Part shown: positions 36,826 to 47,886 of the stretch, in pieces | Layout of the letters: every line of letters starts with the position of its first letter | Numbering within the stretch: position 1 is the stretch's first letter | Assembly (NCBI GenBank): GCA_017506865.1 | Contig: JAFCMP010000528.1 | Span: 186,001 to 250,000 of the forward strand | Direction of reading: 5' to 3' | DNA: 64,000 nucleotides | Source: Tribonema minus | Lineage: Eukaryota > Sar > Xanthophyceae > Tribonematales > Tribonemataceae | Program-made: the position numbers and the translations under genes | Notes under the pieces: model-generated | What the model was told of the DNA's origin: nothing | What the model saw: only the letters and a program-made list of their open reading frames with translations | The model's database searches: none

Positions 36826-37965
36826 CTACTGATACTCGCAACTGCGGCCTTCACATGGGCAGCCTGCAAGTTGGGGATCAAACCCGGCATCAAGAACGTT
36901 GTTCACCTCTGGTGAGTCCGGCAACCAGTAACAGCCATCATCAATGAGCGCTGAGTTGGAGTTCTCATATGACAAATCGCCTGCAAAACTCACGGCAATG
37001 ACGTACGTGTCGGCGGTGGCTTTGCAGTACATGAGGTCGAACATCTGATACCACTGCGTCCAATAGCGGTCGCACTGCGCGTACATCTTACCGGCAAACA
37101 TGGCGTCGCAGTACTCGTGCGTCGCAAACTCCCAACCCGCATGCTCATTGCACGAGTAGCAGATATCGTGCAAGTTGCAAGGTGCGTTGAACAGCTGATA
37201 GTAGACGAGGCCATCGGGCACAGAGCACCCATCGTAGCCAGCGGGGCACTGGTTTGGCTCCAGCAGTCCTCGCCTTTCCGTGTCCTTCTGGCGGCTGCCC
37301 CGCAACGCTCGCCGCTGCCTTGTCCTACCGCTGCCGCCCGCTCCCGGCTCGCAAGTGCTGGTCGCTATTGTGGCGCCCGAGCACTCGGCACCGTTTCCTC
37401 TCTTTTCCTGGTATGTGGAGCGGTAACGTGTTTTGCGGCCAATCGAGGTACATTCGCTCCAGTTGCCCCAGGAGCCCAGGAGGCAATCCTGATCGGCGGG
37501 TGGCTGCACTGGCTCGGTGCCAATGATGGAGCCCCCAGGGAGGTAGATTGTTGCGGACTCTGTAGGCAGGGTCGAACAGTCAAGGCCGGGATTCATGAGG
37601 AGCAGCAGTGCGAGGCCAAGGTAGGGGGTGGCGTTGGTGGCGATGCTGTGGCAGGTGTCGGCACCCGGCACCGTTGCGTAGGTGATGCTTGCAGCAAGCC
37701 GCTGACCGTGCTGGGTCCCCACGGCTGTCGCGCTGCCCACGACGCACAGTGGAGTGCCCACCGTGATGGCCTGGTCGAAATCCAAGTGAGCATTTAGAAG
37801 CTGCAGCTCGGAAGTTCCCTCCATCCCGAACTTTCGTGCCAGGAGCTCAACGGTGTCGCCGACGCGGAACAGAGCGTACCTCTCGCAATGGAGGGGTGAT
37901 GCTGCTGCTGCAGTGGCAACAGCTGATACTAAGAGAGTCAGTGCCTTGCATCCCTTAATGTTCAT
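36826..37965 (-). CDS. Secreted protein with LysM-like, thrombospondin type 1 and phospholipase A2-like domains
   Basis: An uninterrupted 379-codon frame starts at the ATG at 37965. Residues 1-22 form a signal peptide. Residues about 25-78 and 93-146 are two LysM-like units (RVGDTVELLARKFG with VGTPLCVV; then VPGADTCHSIA with MNPGLDCSTL). LysM domains bind chitin-type or peptidoglycan glycans. Residues 161-205 are a thrombospondin type 1 repeat (GSWGNWSEC, later GNGAECSG and TSTCE). A basic linker follows. Residues about 240-300 carry CNLHDICY, the Ca-dependent phospholipase A2-type active-site motif with His266-Asp267, plus CD-MFAGKMYAQC, resembling the short PLA2 domains of fungi and of secreted animal proteins. 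The C-terminus adds more cysteines. The expected role is an extracellular or wall-associated lipase-like protein; activity is not shown by sequence. The lack of introns contrasts with its neighbours. Confidence 0.8.
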   Translation of the reverse strand: MNIKGCKALTLLVSAVATAAAASPLHCERYALFRVGDTVELLARKFGMEGTSELQLLNAHLDFDQAITVGTPLCVVGSATAVGTQHGQRLAASITYATVPGADTCHSIATNATPYLGLALLLLMNPGLDCSTLPTESATIYLPGGSIIGTEPVQPPADQDCLLGSWGNWSECTSIGRKTRYRSTYQEKRGNGAECSGATIATSTCEPGAGGSGRTRQRRALRGSRQKDTERRGLLEPNQCPAGYDGCSVPDGLVYYQLFNAPCNLHDICYSCNEHAGWEFATHEYCDAMFAGKMYAQCDRYWTQWYQMFDLMYCKATADTYVIAVSFAGDLSYENSNSALIDDGCYWLPDSPEVNNVLDAGFDPQLAGCPCEGRSCEYQ

Positions 37966-38467
37966 GGCACTGCAGGCTTGAGAGCGCCAGCTCGCAATGA
38001 CGGGACTACGATGGGGGTGGGGGTGCTCTTTGTTGTGCTGTTACCTGCGTGTTTTTTTTTTCCGTTCTTCTTTCCGAGAGTCTTCTTGAAAATTCTGAAA
38101 AAAGCAAGAGGCCAGCACCCTGACAAACACGAATAAATCGCCAGCCAGACGGGTCCGGAGAGTGGACTGCATTCGCTGCGCGGCGTGTGGCATCATGAAG
38201 GTGCGCCATTTTTTTTTTTCCATTCATAGATGCAGGAATAAATGCTTTTTAATCGCGAGCATCTCGCGAGCACTACGACAGCACACACAGCACACGCGCA
38301 CGAAGCCCCACCTGTGTGAGTGAGCAAGATAGTTGACAACATCTCTCATCCGCCGTAGCAAATCTTTTTATGGCATATTAATTCATGTAGGAGGGGCCTG
38401 CGCATTTAGAAGTCCTGCTCATCTCCGAGTCCTGCTGTTCGATCGCACTGCAGTATACCGTCCTCAG
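37966..38467. other. 5' flank of the secreted-protein gene
   Basis: Contains pyrimidine/T-rich tracts at about 38047-38075 and 38210-38220 and no coding signal until the esterase remnant begins. It presumably carries the promoter of the minus-strand gene. Confidence 0.35.
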
Positions 38468-38702
38468 GCTGGTAGATGACTCTGTCTACCAGCTCGACCG
38501 CGAGCAGCAACAGCACCCTGAGGCTCAGCAGCAGCAGCAGCAGCCTGTCGACATCGTCTTCTTCCACGGCTTGCAACTCGGTGAAGACTTCAAGGGCGCG
38601 TACGAAACCACATGGACGGGGCATGAGGGCTCGGAGCCAGCATGCACGACTTCCTTCAGCAGGACTTCAACGCTGCTCGTACTACCCTGACTGTAAGTTG
38701 CA

Positions 38703-39422
38703 AGGAAGGCCCTCCCTTAATCCTCAGGAGGTAGGGGGCAAGGGACCCATACCCATAGTGTAGAGGAGGCTAGCAAGGGATAAGCTGCAGCAGTGCGCTC
38801 AAAGCGGGTCAGAGACCACCTCAGCAAACTTTAAGGTTTTTGAACGTGCGTCAAATGCTGCTTTGCATTGATTTTGTGAGCATTAAAATACGTACATGTT
38901 GCGAGCACGGATTTTGACTTCCTGCCAGACAGTGTTATTCTACGTAAGTATATCAGCACCACGATCCGCTTATTCCGCAGCAACTTCAAAGCCGTTAGGA
39001 CCCACAACTTCACTTAAGAATTCCTGAGCTGCAAAAAAGGGGGTCGGACCATGATGAGAGCGCCCTGCAGGCAGTGAAGCGTGGCCGCGGCAGGCTTACG
39101 CCTGCAGTGCGATACGTAGCAAACGTCAATACGCTGCCAGTGCACGCGCTCAACGCCGCTTGTGCAGCAACACACGCGCTGGAGAGCCAGCGCCAGAATA
39201 AGCTCGAGATTTCCAGGGTGTTCCCACTGGGAGCGGCAACTCGACCTCAGCCTGAGCGCGCTGATTGGTGAACGGTTGCAGCAATACGCACGTATGCGTA
39301 CCCGTCACCGCACAAATCAGCAAGCCCAGATGCATCGGTAATGTGGAGAATCGCGCGCGCGCCAAACTATCTATTAGTAAGAAGGCTGAGCCTCGTGCCC
39401 TGAAGGGGAGTCCCTCGCCTAT
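38703..39422. mobile_element. MITE-like element, copy 2 (inside the esterase remnant)
   Basis: Matches the element at 2648-3142 in the same orientation over its start (AGGAAGGCCCTCCCTTAATC), middle (CGCTGGAGAGCCAGCGCCAG, GCGCGCTGATTGGTGAACGG) and end (TCCCTCGCCTA). It is about 225 bases longer because of extra sequence near 38900-39090. It begins ten bases after the esterase splice donor at 38693, so it lies within the intron and may not by itself have killed the gene. Confidence 0.6.
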
Positions 39423-39884
39423 AATTCCGCCGCAGTGGGGGGGAACTTGACCGCGGCGACATATCGAGGACTCTCTGCGACAACCTTGTGATGTTTGCTG
39501 ACGTTGTCAAAACCGCGCCAGTTATCTTGGTGGGGCACAGCCTGGGTGGCATAGTCTAGTCATGAAGGACGTTTACTCACAAGCGGTGGATCTGAGCCGC
39601 AACGAATCCAATTTCCTTCGATTTGTCAACGCCATCCAAGGCATGGTGTGGCACGGACGCCGCATGCCGGTGCAGAGCTTGCGGGTGTGACGAGGCTGCT
39701 CGGCGAGTCTGCGAGTCCAGCTGCAAAGCTTCTGGTGACATTCAACAAGGACTTGGTCAATCTGAACCGCCGCTTCGACAACAATGCCCAGGGGCGAGGC
39801 ATCGCAAGATTGTGCCTGTTCGAGACCCTCAAAACACATGCACCAGGATTTTGGGTGAGTGGTGTGCCATCATACTAGTTCAAA

Positions 39885-40016
39885 ATCAGAGTCTTGCAAT
39901 AAATTTTAAATCTAAATTCATTGTGTAGCGCAACAACGCAGTAGCCGAAAGATTCACCACAGTGACTGATGACATGATTGATGCTGGAGGTGTGCCGTCA
40001 GTGATCATCGTAGTAC
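39885..40016 (+). repeat. Exon-containing segment, first copy of a local duplication
   Basis: The stretch from TCAAAATCAGAG through TGCAATAAA, the TGTAG acceptor and CGCAACAACGCAGTAGCC to TGATCAT is repeated in diverged form at 40613-40750. The LINE at 40017-40602 lies exactly between the two copies. Confidence 0.55.
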
Positions 40017-40602
40017 GTATGGACTTGTATTTATAAAGGCCCAAGGGAGGCCGGGTTGCCTATGCAATCGAAAAGCCTGCGTCAACGCAGCAGCCTAGTC
40101 TGCGCTGTGCCCTAGGAGTTTGGATACCGGCGCCGCAACACAGCCCAGCATTCGCGCTCCACGTGTGTATGCCATGACGCGCTCCGCCAACTCCCGCGCC
40201 AGCAATATGCTCAGCTCAATGTGGATCTGACGCTTAGCTAACCCGGCCTTGCGTAACACATCTGCCTTCCCCCCCCCTGAGCACATTGCTGAGTGCATTG
40301 CCAACTCCTTAACAAAAAGGCTTGTCTGCTTGCCCAGCCGTCCGTACGACTCTTGCATGAATGGCACAAAAGCCCAAGATGACGTCAAGGTGCCGGTGTG
40401 GTGCTTGACCTTCGCATCCTCCCCCACCCCAGCAGCATAGCCGTCCGTGTTCGAGGCATTTGTTTTGCCTGTCAGGTACGAGCTCGCTGTGGGCGCGCGC
40501 ACACTTGTGTCTAGCACTATTCCCTTGTTACGGTATGCACTGCTAAAGTGCAGACACCCTGGGTCGATGACTGTGTCCGCCCGATACCCCGGTACCTTTT
40601 AA
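40017..40602 (-). mobile_element. 5'-truncated LINE, copy A
   Basis: Nearly identical to 62101-62683 (about nine differences counted by eye), in the same orientation. It carries the last 140 codons of the LINE ORF (40095-40517, minus strand) and its 3' untranslated region, and is truncated at its 5' end. It is flanked by a 10-base direct repeat ATCGTAGTAC at 40007-40016 and 40603-40612, a clear target-site duplication. No poly-A tail is present. The insertion interrupts an exon of the esterase remnant. Confidence 0.9.
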
Positions 40603-40612
40603 ATCGTAGTAC

Positions 40613-40750
40613 AATTTAAAATCAGAACCTTGCAATAAAATTTGAATTCACTATGTAGCGCAACAAAGCATTAGCCATAAGAGTCGCCACTGACGACATG
40701 TCATTGACTGATGCTAAATAAATGATCATGCCATCATGATTGTGGTATTC
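40613..40750 (+). repeat. Exon-containing segment, second diverged copy
   Basis: Repeats 39885-40016 with changes: AAAATCAGAACCTTGCAATAAA, a TATGTAG acceptor at 40658, then CGCAACAAAGCATTAGCC. Its exon frame is damaged. Confidence 0.55.
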
Positions 40751-42008
40751 TGGCACCCCAGAAGGGGACGGCTACCCTGCCAAGTGTGCACAAGCTTTAC
40801 AGCTCAGTGGTAAAGCCAGGAGCACCACATGATAAAGTTCCTACTACTAGAACTCAGTAAGTAATACTAAGATCGTCAGCAATTTTCATAGGACATGTGA
40901 CTCTGAAAATGCTTTGTGGTGCTGGCTTTCGCATGGATATTCAAGTTGGCATCTGAATCAGATGTGACAGTTAGGCACACGTGTATAATACTGTACTTTA
41001 CCGTCTGCTAGCTGCCAGTGCCTGGCCCAGTGCCAGTGGCTCCAGCATGATGGAAATTGCCGATGGCGCAGAGCATGATTTGATTGACAGGCTGAGCGTC
41101 TAGTAGCCTAAGGCTTAGCTGCTAGTAGGCTAGACTAATAGACTATAATAAAGCGCTGCTGCCAGTGTAGTACTGCCAGTGGCAACCTCTCGATTGGACT
41201 AGTTTATTTGCTGCAATCTTCGGGCGTGACCCTGCTCACGGTGCTCCTGCTCACTGCTCAGTGACACAAGGAACACCTGCTCATCAAGCTCAAAGTGAAA
41301 AACTGAAAATGACTCACTGTCGGACCTACTAGTACAACCTGAGCCTGAGACTCTCAAACTCTGAGTTGTCTGGCAGGTGTTAAATGTTACGTTTGCTGCG
41401 TATAACCCAATTACTGAGTTGCCTGCAAGATAGGAAAATGCCACCTGCCAGTGGCCAGCATGCTGGCCACAGACCCTGAGATTTGAGTACTATAGTACTA
41501 CTGAGTATTCAGCAGCCCAGACCTCTCCTGCATGACATTGGCAAGTGCGCCTCCGCCATCATTTCAGATTCTATCACTACAACCCGGGGCCCTTCTCAGG
41601 CTGTTGATAGCAAATTGAATGACCTCAGTTTGTAACAGTTCTGGAAGTGGCCCACTGCATGTCGTTGACGACTCGCCCACACATTTAATTTATTGAAGAT
41701 TTAGTGGATGTGCATATTGCAGTACGTTTTTCTTATTGTCATCATTCAATGAGAAACAAGAGATTGAATAAACTTTGAAAGCATAGAGCCTCAATGTCAT
41801 GCCCTAAAGGGGCATGCACAACTTGCCTTGAAGTTCCTGGATATTTCAAAAGTTTTGTAGTAGGGTGCATCAGGACGAAGCAGCAGCAACTATATAAGGA
41901 GCCTTGCTGTGGTGCATCCTGTTATGGTACAATATGATAGCAGCACTAACACATTGTCACGTCTCTGTTTGTTCAAATTTGCTGGCAGTATTTCGTTTAT
42001 ACCTTGCA
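40751..42008. other. Stretch without a supportable gene
   Basis: AT-rich to mixed sequence with many CTAGTA/CCTGAG words around 41000-41550. A minus-strand frame at 41199-41444 has no motif or plausible splice context. Nothing else was recognised. Confidence 0.35.
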
Positions 42009-43090
42009 GCGTGATCACTGTGAAGCCCATTTTGAAAATCAGATTCTGCGCTTGCGCCGCAATGAGCCCCAGGCTGACTCGGAGGTGTGGCATCACCTGT
42101 GCAGCATTGGTCCACCACTGTGACTGCAGCACCTTAAGCCAAGTGGGGAGGGACAGGCAGTGCCAAGCGAGTCTCTTCATTATGTTAATGCGAATGTTTT
42201 CTTGTCATCTAGGTCAGTCTTCTACCGCAACGGTCTGTAGCTGCCGATACTGCCCCACAGGGGTCAACAAAAATAGCCCAGGGCCTTCCGCTTTTGATGT
42301 TGGCAACTGTACTTGCAGCCCCATTCACAGTGACGGTCACCATTGAACATGAAGTCAGCAGCTGCTGCAGCATACCGTTCCACTATACAAAACAACTTAG
42401 ATTCTTCCACTTGTCTCCGGGGGGGGTGGTATACAATCCAAGTCTGAAACCTGCAGCAAAGCTACGCCGCCTTCAAAGTGAACATAAACTTGGCCGCCAA
42501 CCAGATCACCTCTTTCGTTTTCGTGCCAAGGAGTCGCTGAGTACGTTGCAGCTTGACGATGTGAGAAAGTCGTAGTGGCGTGCTCACAGACTGCCACTCA
42601 GCCCCAAGATGTTCGCTGCAGCGCCTGGAGGATGGCATGCGCTAGCCGCCCACACGGCGATTCAAAACCCCAGGCAGGGCAAGCAACTCTACGTGAGCCT
42701 CTGCGTTCTCGACCGCGCTAGGAGCGGAGGAGCTGTCAACTACGTTGATTGGCCTCGGCAAGCCAGTTTTCTCGACTCTCTCCCCGCTTCCCCACACTCA
42801 GGAAAGCTCCCTCAGTGTTGTAACCATGAGCGTCTAGTGCGTTCCACTAGCAAAGCGGTGTGCAAGTTCCTACTCATTCGGCAAGCTTAGGGTGCCAGAA
42901 TGGGGCAAAAGTACAGGTGCTGGGGATACAGGCCAGCTACACCATTGAATCGGACCCTGTATGCCATTTCCCAAAGAACTGGTGCACCTCATGTGCTTGC
43001 TGTGCACCTGAGCACTCACTTGCTTCCGTGGCCATTCAGCAGCTGTCTCACCCCCTGGCTCGTTTGCTGGCAGTCCAGAAGACGGAATGA
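42009..43090 (+). pseudogene. Exon-like fragments of an unrecognised gene
   Basis: Several plus-strand pieces look coding but do not connect cleanly. One after an acceptor at 42008 reads RDHCEAHFENQILRLRRNEP. One at 42270-42410 shares the repeated block with 32.7 kb (LAAPFTVTVTIEHEVSS). One after 42464 reads YAAFKVNINLAANQITSFVF. A 93-codon frame begins at an ATG at 42609 (MFAAAPGGWHALAAHTAIQN). The last, to the TGA at 43090, contains CTSCACCAPEHSLASVAIQQ. Frame changes between the last two cannot be explained by a normal intron. This is either a broken gene or several fragments. Confidence 0.35.
42270..42490 (+). repeat. Inverted partner of the block at 32.7 kb
   Basis: Plus-strand counterpart of the minus-strand block at 32688-32862. 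The AAAGCTACGCCGCCTTCAAA piece lies downstream of the main block here but upstream of it (in the same reading direction) at 32.8 kb, so one site has been rearranged. Confidence 0.6.
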
Positions 43091-43325
43091 TGGCAGCAGC
43101 AGCAGGCTCTCAGATGTCAGTTGAGGCTCATCTGCACTTGCTCGTGTGTGGGCTACATGTGATCAGCTGCTGTGGTTAACCTTGCTAAGCACAGGTCAGA
43201 CTTTGCGCTACATCGCGTGCTTGTGCTGCTTGCCACAATCTCTGTGTGCATCTGTTACCTCAGGCTGAGGCTGCACGCTTGTGCTGATTGTTTGCATGTG
43301 TGTGGTGTACACATGTGTGTTGGAC

Positions 43326-43706
43326 ATGGGGACAGAACTTCGCTTGAATGTATGCGACGGTGATGCTGACACATTGTGGACGACAATGAGAGCAGCTACA
43401 GCAGATGATCACGGCACGTGCATGCTTTGCGATGTGTCCATGGGTTTCTTTCGTGTGTGCTTTGGCATTCATGCGGGCATGGTAGCATGCACGCGCCTAG
43501 GGCCCCTGCATGTGGCCAGCCTCCAGCGACGACTTTTCCTGCTGCAGAGCAGTATTTTAAATACACCACTGAATTGCAACCACAACATACACACGATGGG
43601 AGCTGTGAAAAACAACTTGCAGACATCTGGTGTTGTGCATTTTAAGCGAGGGGGCAGCACTGTGGGCTGCAATGGCATGGCATTCAATGTGGTACCTGTA
43701 GTCTAG
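43326..43706 (+). CDS. Possible small protein, unrecognised
   Basis: A 127-codon frame opens with an ATG at 43326 (MGTELRLNVCDGDADTLWTT) and continues without introns to a TAG at 43706. Composition is ordinary, with six or more cysteines, but no domain is visible. The minus strand is also partly open here. It could be an exon, a short gene or chance. Confidence 0.22.
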   Translation: MGTELRLNVCDGDADTLWTTMRAATADDHGTCMLCDVSMGFFRVCFGIHAGMVACTRLGPLHVASLQRRLFLLQSSILNTPLNCNHNIHTMGAVKNNLQTSGVVHFKRGGSTVGCNGMAFNVVPVV

Positions 43707-44166
43707 ACAAATGACAAAATGCTAAACATTGACCAGTGACTACATGTGCATATCTTGCATGACAATGTGTGCCAAGTACATGCATTGTCCCTGAAAGAAA
43801 CAGTTCATCGCAGCAAGGCTGGGTGTTGTAAAAGAAGAGCGGAAAAATGGAATTGCAACACGGAGAGCAGCTGATGAAGCGTCAGGAACTGCATTGCATT
43901 TGCAAACAAGTACCGTGGCTCCCATGGTCGCCATGCATCGAATAAGGTGTGGTGGGTGCACACAGCTGGATACGTTGTGCCATTCTCTGAGGTCTAGATG
44001 TCAGCATGCTCTCCTGCGCTGAACGCGAATGAAGCACCAACAGGAGACCGACAGGCACAAACACTTTCCCACAACCAGGCAAATAAGCTACTCATGTACA
44101 GGGTGTGTGGTGCTTGTGACAGGCGGGTAAGCACGGCGTGTTGTACCCCCCTTGACTGCCGTACTG
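43707..44166. other. Intergenic stretch
   Basis: No exon-like frame, repeat or RNA gene recognised. It contains the 3' flank of the RING ligase gene. Confidence 0.4.
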
Positions 44167-47100
44167 TTATCTTGCTGCACGGGCCTCCACAATACGCTGC
44201 ACCATATCGTTTTTCTCAAGGCACCCCGCAAGCGAAATACTCTCTGCGCGCATGATCGCTTTCAGTGCGGTCACCGGCTGGTGTCGCAGCTCATTCTCCA
44301 TGCGCACGGCTGCGTCATTCTCACCACCTTCCGTGGACGTTCTTGTAGCTGCCGGCTGTGGCGGTTGTGGGGGCACATCTGGCTGCTGCGGCTGTGCACC
44401 ATTCTGCTGCTGAAATGACGAAGGGCCTGATGACTCATGACTTGAAGGTGAGCTGGGGCAGTGACTGCCAGCAGCAGCCGCAGCTCCAACGTCCACAACA
44501 GCAATGCGCCCAGAGTTTGCAAGCTGCGCAATCAGGTCGGCTTTCTCCAGCACGCCTGTTGCTAGTAGCACGCCCACCCCCGCCATGATGTCTTTGAGTT
44601 GCCGCACAGTGAGGGCCATCAGCTGTGCATGTGTGTACTCGGGAAGCGCGGCTTCAAAGACCTCCGCACGTGGTGAGCGGGCTATGCATGCAATGAGGTC
44701 GCTCTTCTCCAGGCACCTGAAGCAGCAGACGCAGAGGCGTGAATCTCTGTTAGGATGACACTTTACGATTTGATTAGTCGCCTGATGAGGCAAAGTGACA
44801 TGAGAGGAGCATGCAGCATGCTGTCTTGTGACACAGGTGATGTTATCCATTAAATATACTTGTTGTAAATTCAGACTCGTGACAAAGCAGTTATATGAGT
44901 TGCAGAGCTCTCCACATGTTGAGGTTGGTCCTCAGCAAGCAGCGACGCGCCACCAGGATTGAGTCTCCCAAGGAATTCCTGATGTATTTCTTGACAAGCC
45001 ACACAGGCCCTCATGAGGTGTGTCTGCTGTGTGCTGGGTCCCTACAGAGGTGGCGCTGGGCACTGCAGATGCACATGTACATGTAAACTGCCAAACATGC
45101 CATGAGCTGCAAAGGTATGATATGGCACGGGCAAAGTGTGCCCTACATGCTGTGCGCTGCCTGCAGGGAGATGAAACGAGTGGTGCCGCCCCTTGCTAGG
45201 TCAAGTACCACTACACTCATCCCAATAAGCTGCTAAGCGGACAGCGTAGACATGTGCCAGCCTTCTTAATGTGGCCCTGCCTCACGCAGTTATGATGCAT
45301 GGCCGCACACAGTGAATGGTGGTGATTGGTGTGCCATTCTTCGTGCATGTCACAGGAAACGTTCCTCATGATAGGCATGCAGCACTGGAAGACCCCTTTC
45401 AGGCAACATCCAGCAGTGAGCACTCTTGAGCTACGGTAGTGTGACACTGCAAATTTGAGTGAAGTGCTGACCAGCGACATGCTACAAGTGATTGCGTCCA
45501 AGAACACAAAAACTGATTGTATTACCCTTACCTCATTACTGAGCTTATGTACAATGACATGATACAACACAATTCATTCGGATCTGATTGTCCCATGAAC
45601 TGAACAACAGTGTAGCACAACCATTCACTTCATTAGCAACACTGACCTATTGTGCGAACAACAGCCCAAACATGATGTATGTTATGTATAACACTCACTA
45701 CCTTGCCCACCAGCAAATGGAAGTACCTTCCTCAAATGGTGCAGATACCTCTGCAGGCTGAACTGCAGAGGTGCGAGTGCTACGGAAGCCCTGCATGGCT
45801 TCATAACATTCAAATTGCAGATGTCATCGGGCAGCGTTAACTGGCTCATTCAAGCCAATGTCTACGATAAAGTACGCAGTGAAACTAGTCACATCTAGGT
45901 CTGTGAAAGGCTTCTGTTCACATATTGGTGGCGCAGTCGCAATGTTTCCTACCCATGTCCAAAGCGCATCATAACCTGACACACCTGACCTGCAGAGCAC
46001 ATTATGCTGCAGTGCCTAATCATCACCAGCCATGCAAACCAACGCCTTCATCAAAGTCAACAGCCTCACCCGTCAGTGTTCACTCCGAGATCGCCAGCAA
46101 TGGACCTCAACCGTGCAACACTGCTCAGCTCCAGCTCCCGCCTCCTAAACCTCAGTGTCCTGCCCTGCATGCGCTGCCGCCGACCCGCCTCGAACGCAGC
46201 GTTTTCAGTCTCCAGCTCATATCTGTATGGGTGGAAGTATATCAGCCAAGTTGATATGGTGGGCGTTCAGCAGAGCCAAGCGCGTTTTCAGCCTGATCTC
46301 TGAATTGTGGCTCGAGTGCGACACATGTGCAATGCCCAGTGCAGTGTACTCGCAGTGAACTGTGCCAGTGCGCACCTCTTGCAATGTAACACTCGGATTT
46401 TTCCATGCGCAGCAGTATTGCGCTCTGTATGCACGCGTCCAAAAGCTACATGAAATTGATGGCGTTTCATGACTTGCATTATTGAATGTTGTATGCACAT
46501 GGTACAGGACACAAGAAACCGCATTGGGACCAATGCGTACCATGTTGCAAGCCATGCACATATAATGTGGTCAAAAACGCGCCATGCGCAAGCAGCATTG
46601 ACATAGTCAGCGAGCAGCGATCCAACCATCACCTAAGGTTGACATTGACACCACATAAGTGAGTTATTTACATCTATCACAAAGTCAGACCCACTCAGTC
46701 ACACGACACTTTATGATTTCTAGTAGCGCACCTGCATGCTGGGCAAGTGCAGTTGCGCAGCAGCCAGTCCAGCACGCATTCCTGTGACGACAATGCGCAG
46801 CAGCAACAGCAGCACGGTTGAGACCCACGGTACCGCATTGAGCCATACACAACTCTACACCAAAGACGAAACGTACAAGCAAACTGACATAGGCGCGAGG
46901 CACAACATGCGGTTGACTCTCCAGTTGCGCTCACATTTTGGACTGTAGGCCCACGCTGATGTTGACTTAGTGTCAACACGGTGGTGATGTGTGCCAATGC
47001 ATGCGAGGCAAAACCTGTCAGAGCTCACCGACAACAGCATACAGTCTACTCAAGCAGGTAGGGCAGTTGTGAATTAGCACAAAGCATTTTTTGCACCAGG

Positions 47101-47855
47101 CGCACGAGCATATCTGCAGAACCTTTCGCACACAATGAAGCTCTTTGTGTGCACTAAGTAGCAGATCTCTAGACCTTCAACAAGCGACAGACACATATGT
47201 AGGCGTTGATCATGGTGCGTACCTTGTGAAATATGTGTGCACACGGCAGACGGCACACCACTTCCGCCAGCATGTGGTCATCCAGGCATATGCTGCAGCA
47301 CCTATTGGCTTCCTCCACCAGGTCATCCAGAGTCACCAACACCTGCACATCGCACAAAGCCAGCCTTGTGGGTGACCATGATATTTGTTGACATGAAGAG
47401 TAGTGATATAGCCTAACCACCTGCTTGGATTGCACAGTGTTGACACATGGCCTGGCAATGGGCGATGGCTGGATCATGCTGCAAATCGAGTACGGTGCAG
47501 AGAAGCGGCGCAGACAGAGCGCAAGTCGGAAGGCTCCGGTATCGAGTGTTCTGCATCAAATACGACTTATAAGTATAACAATTTTCGATTCAAAAGGCCA
47601 CTTCACGATATTACGTACAACTTGAATACGGTCAGTCTCTACAACACCTTTGTCTGCCCAAATGATAGGCTGCTAGCAGTGCGTCAGACATGGATATGGA
47701 TCACCAAGTGGATCTGAGGTGCAAAACTAGCAGATGATCCCACAGCAGCATTCTTACCTCTGGGATTTGCCTCAGCGCCTTCTTGCTGGCTGGCGGTGGC
47801 GGCCCCATATGTTCCTGCATGCGCGCCTGTCCAGGCGCTCTCGCCTGCTGCTGCC

Positions 47856-47886
<31 letters not shown>

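Larger units (their letters stand above)
38468..40016 (+). pseudogene. Disrupted SERAC1/DUF676-like serine esterase gene
   Basis: Fragments of an alpha/beta-hydrolase follow each other in order but in shifting frames. First comes VDIVFFHGLQLGEDFKGAYE (about 38539-38598), then, after a frame change, FLQQDFNAAR ending at a donor at 38693. A 720-base MITE-like element fills the intron. Next is VILVGHSLGGIV with the nucleophile elbow (about 39510-39556). There a 5-base tandem duplication TAGTC/TAGTC at 39552-39561 breaks the frame. Then come KDVYSQAVDLSRNESNFLRF and, after loss of one base near 39655, TPHAGAELAG and a C-terminal helix ending at a donor at 39854. A further exon from 39930 is cut by a LINE at 40017. 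SERAC1-like ester hydrolases act on lipids in organelles or at membranes. The number of lesions makes this a pseudogene. Confidence 0.8.
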
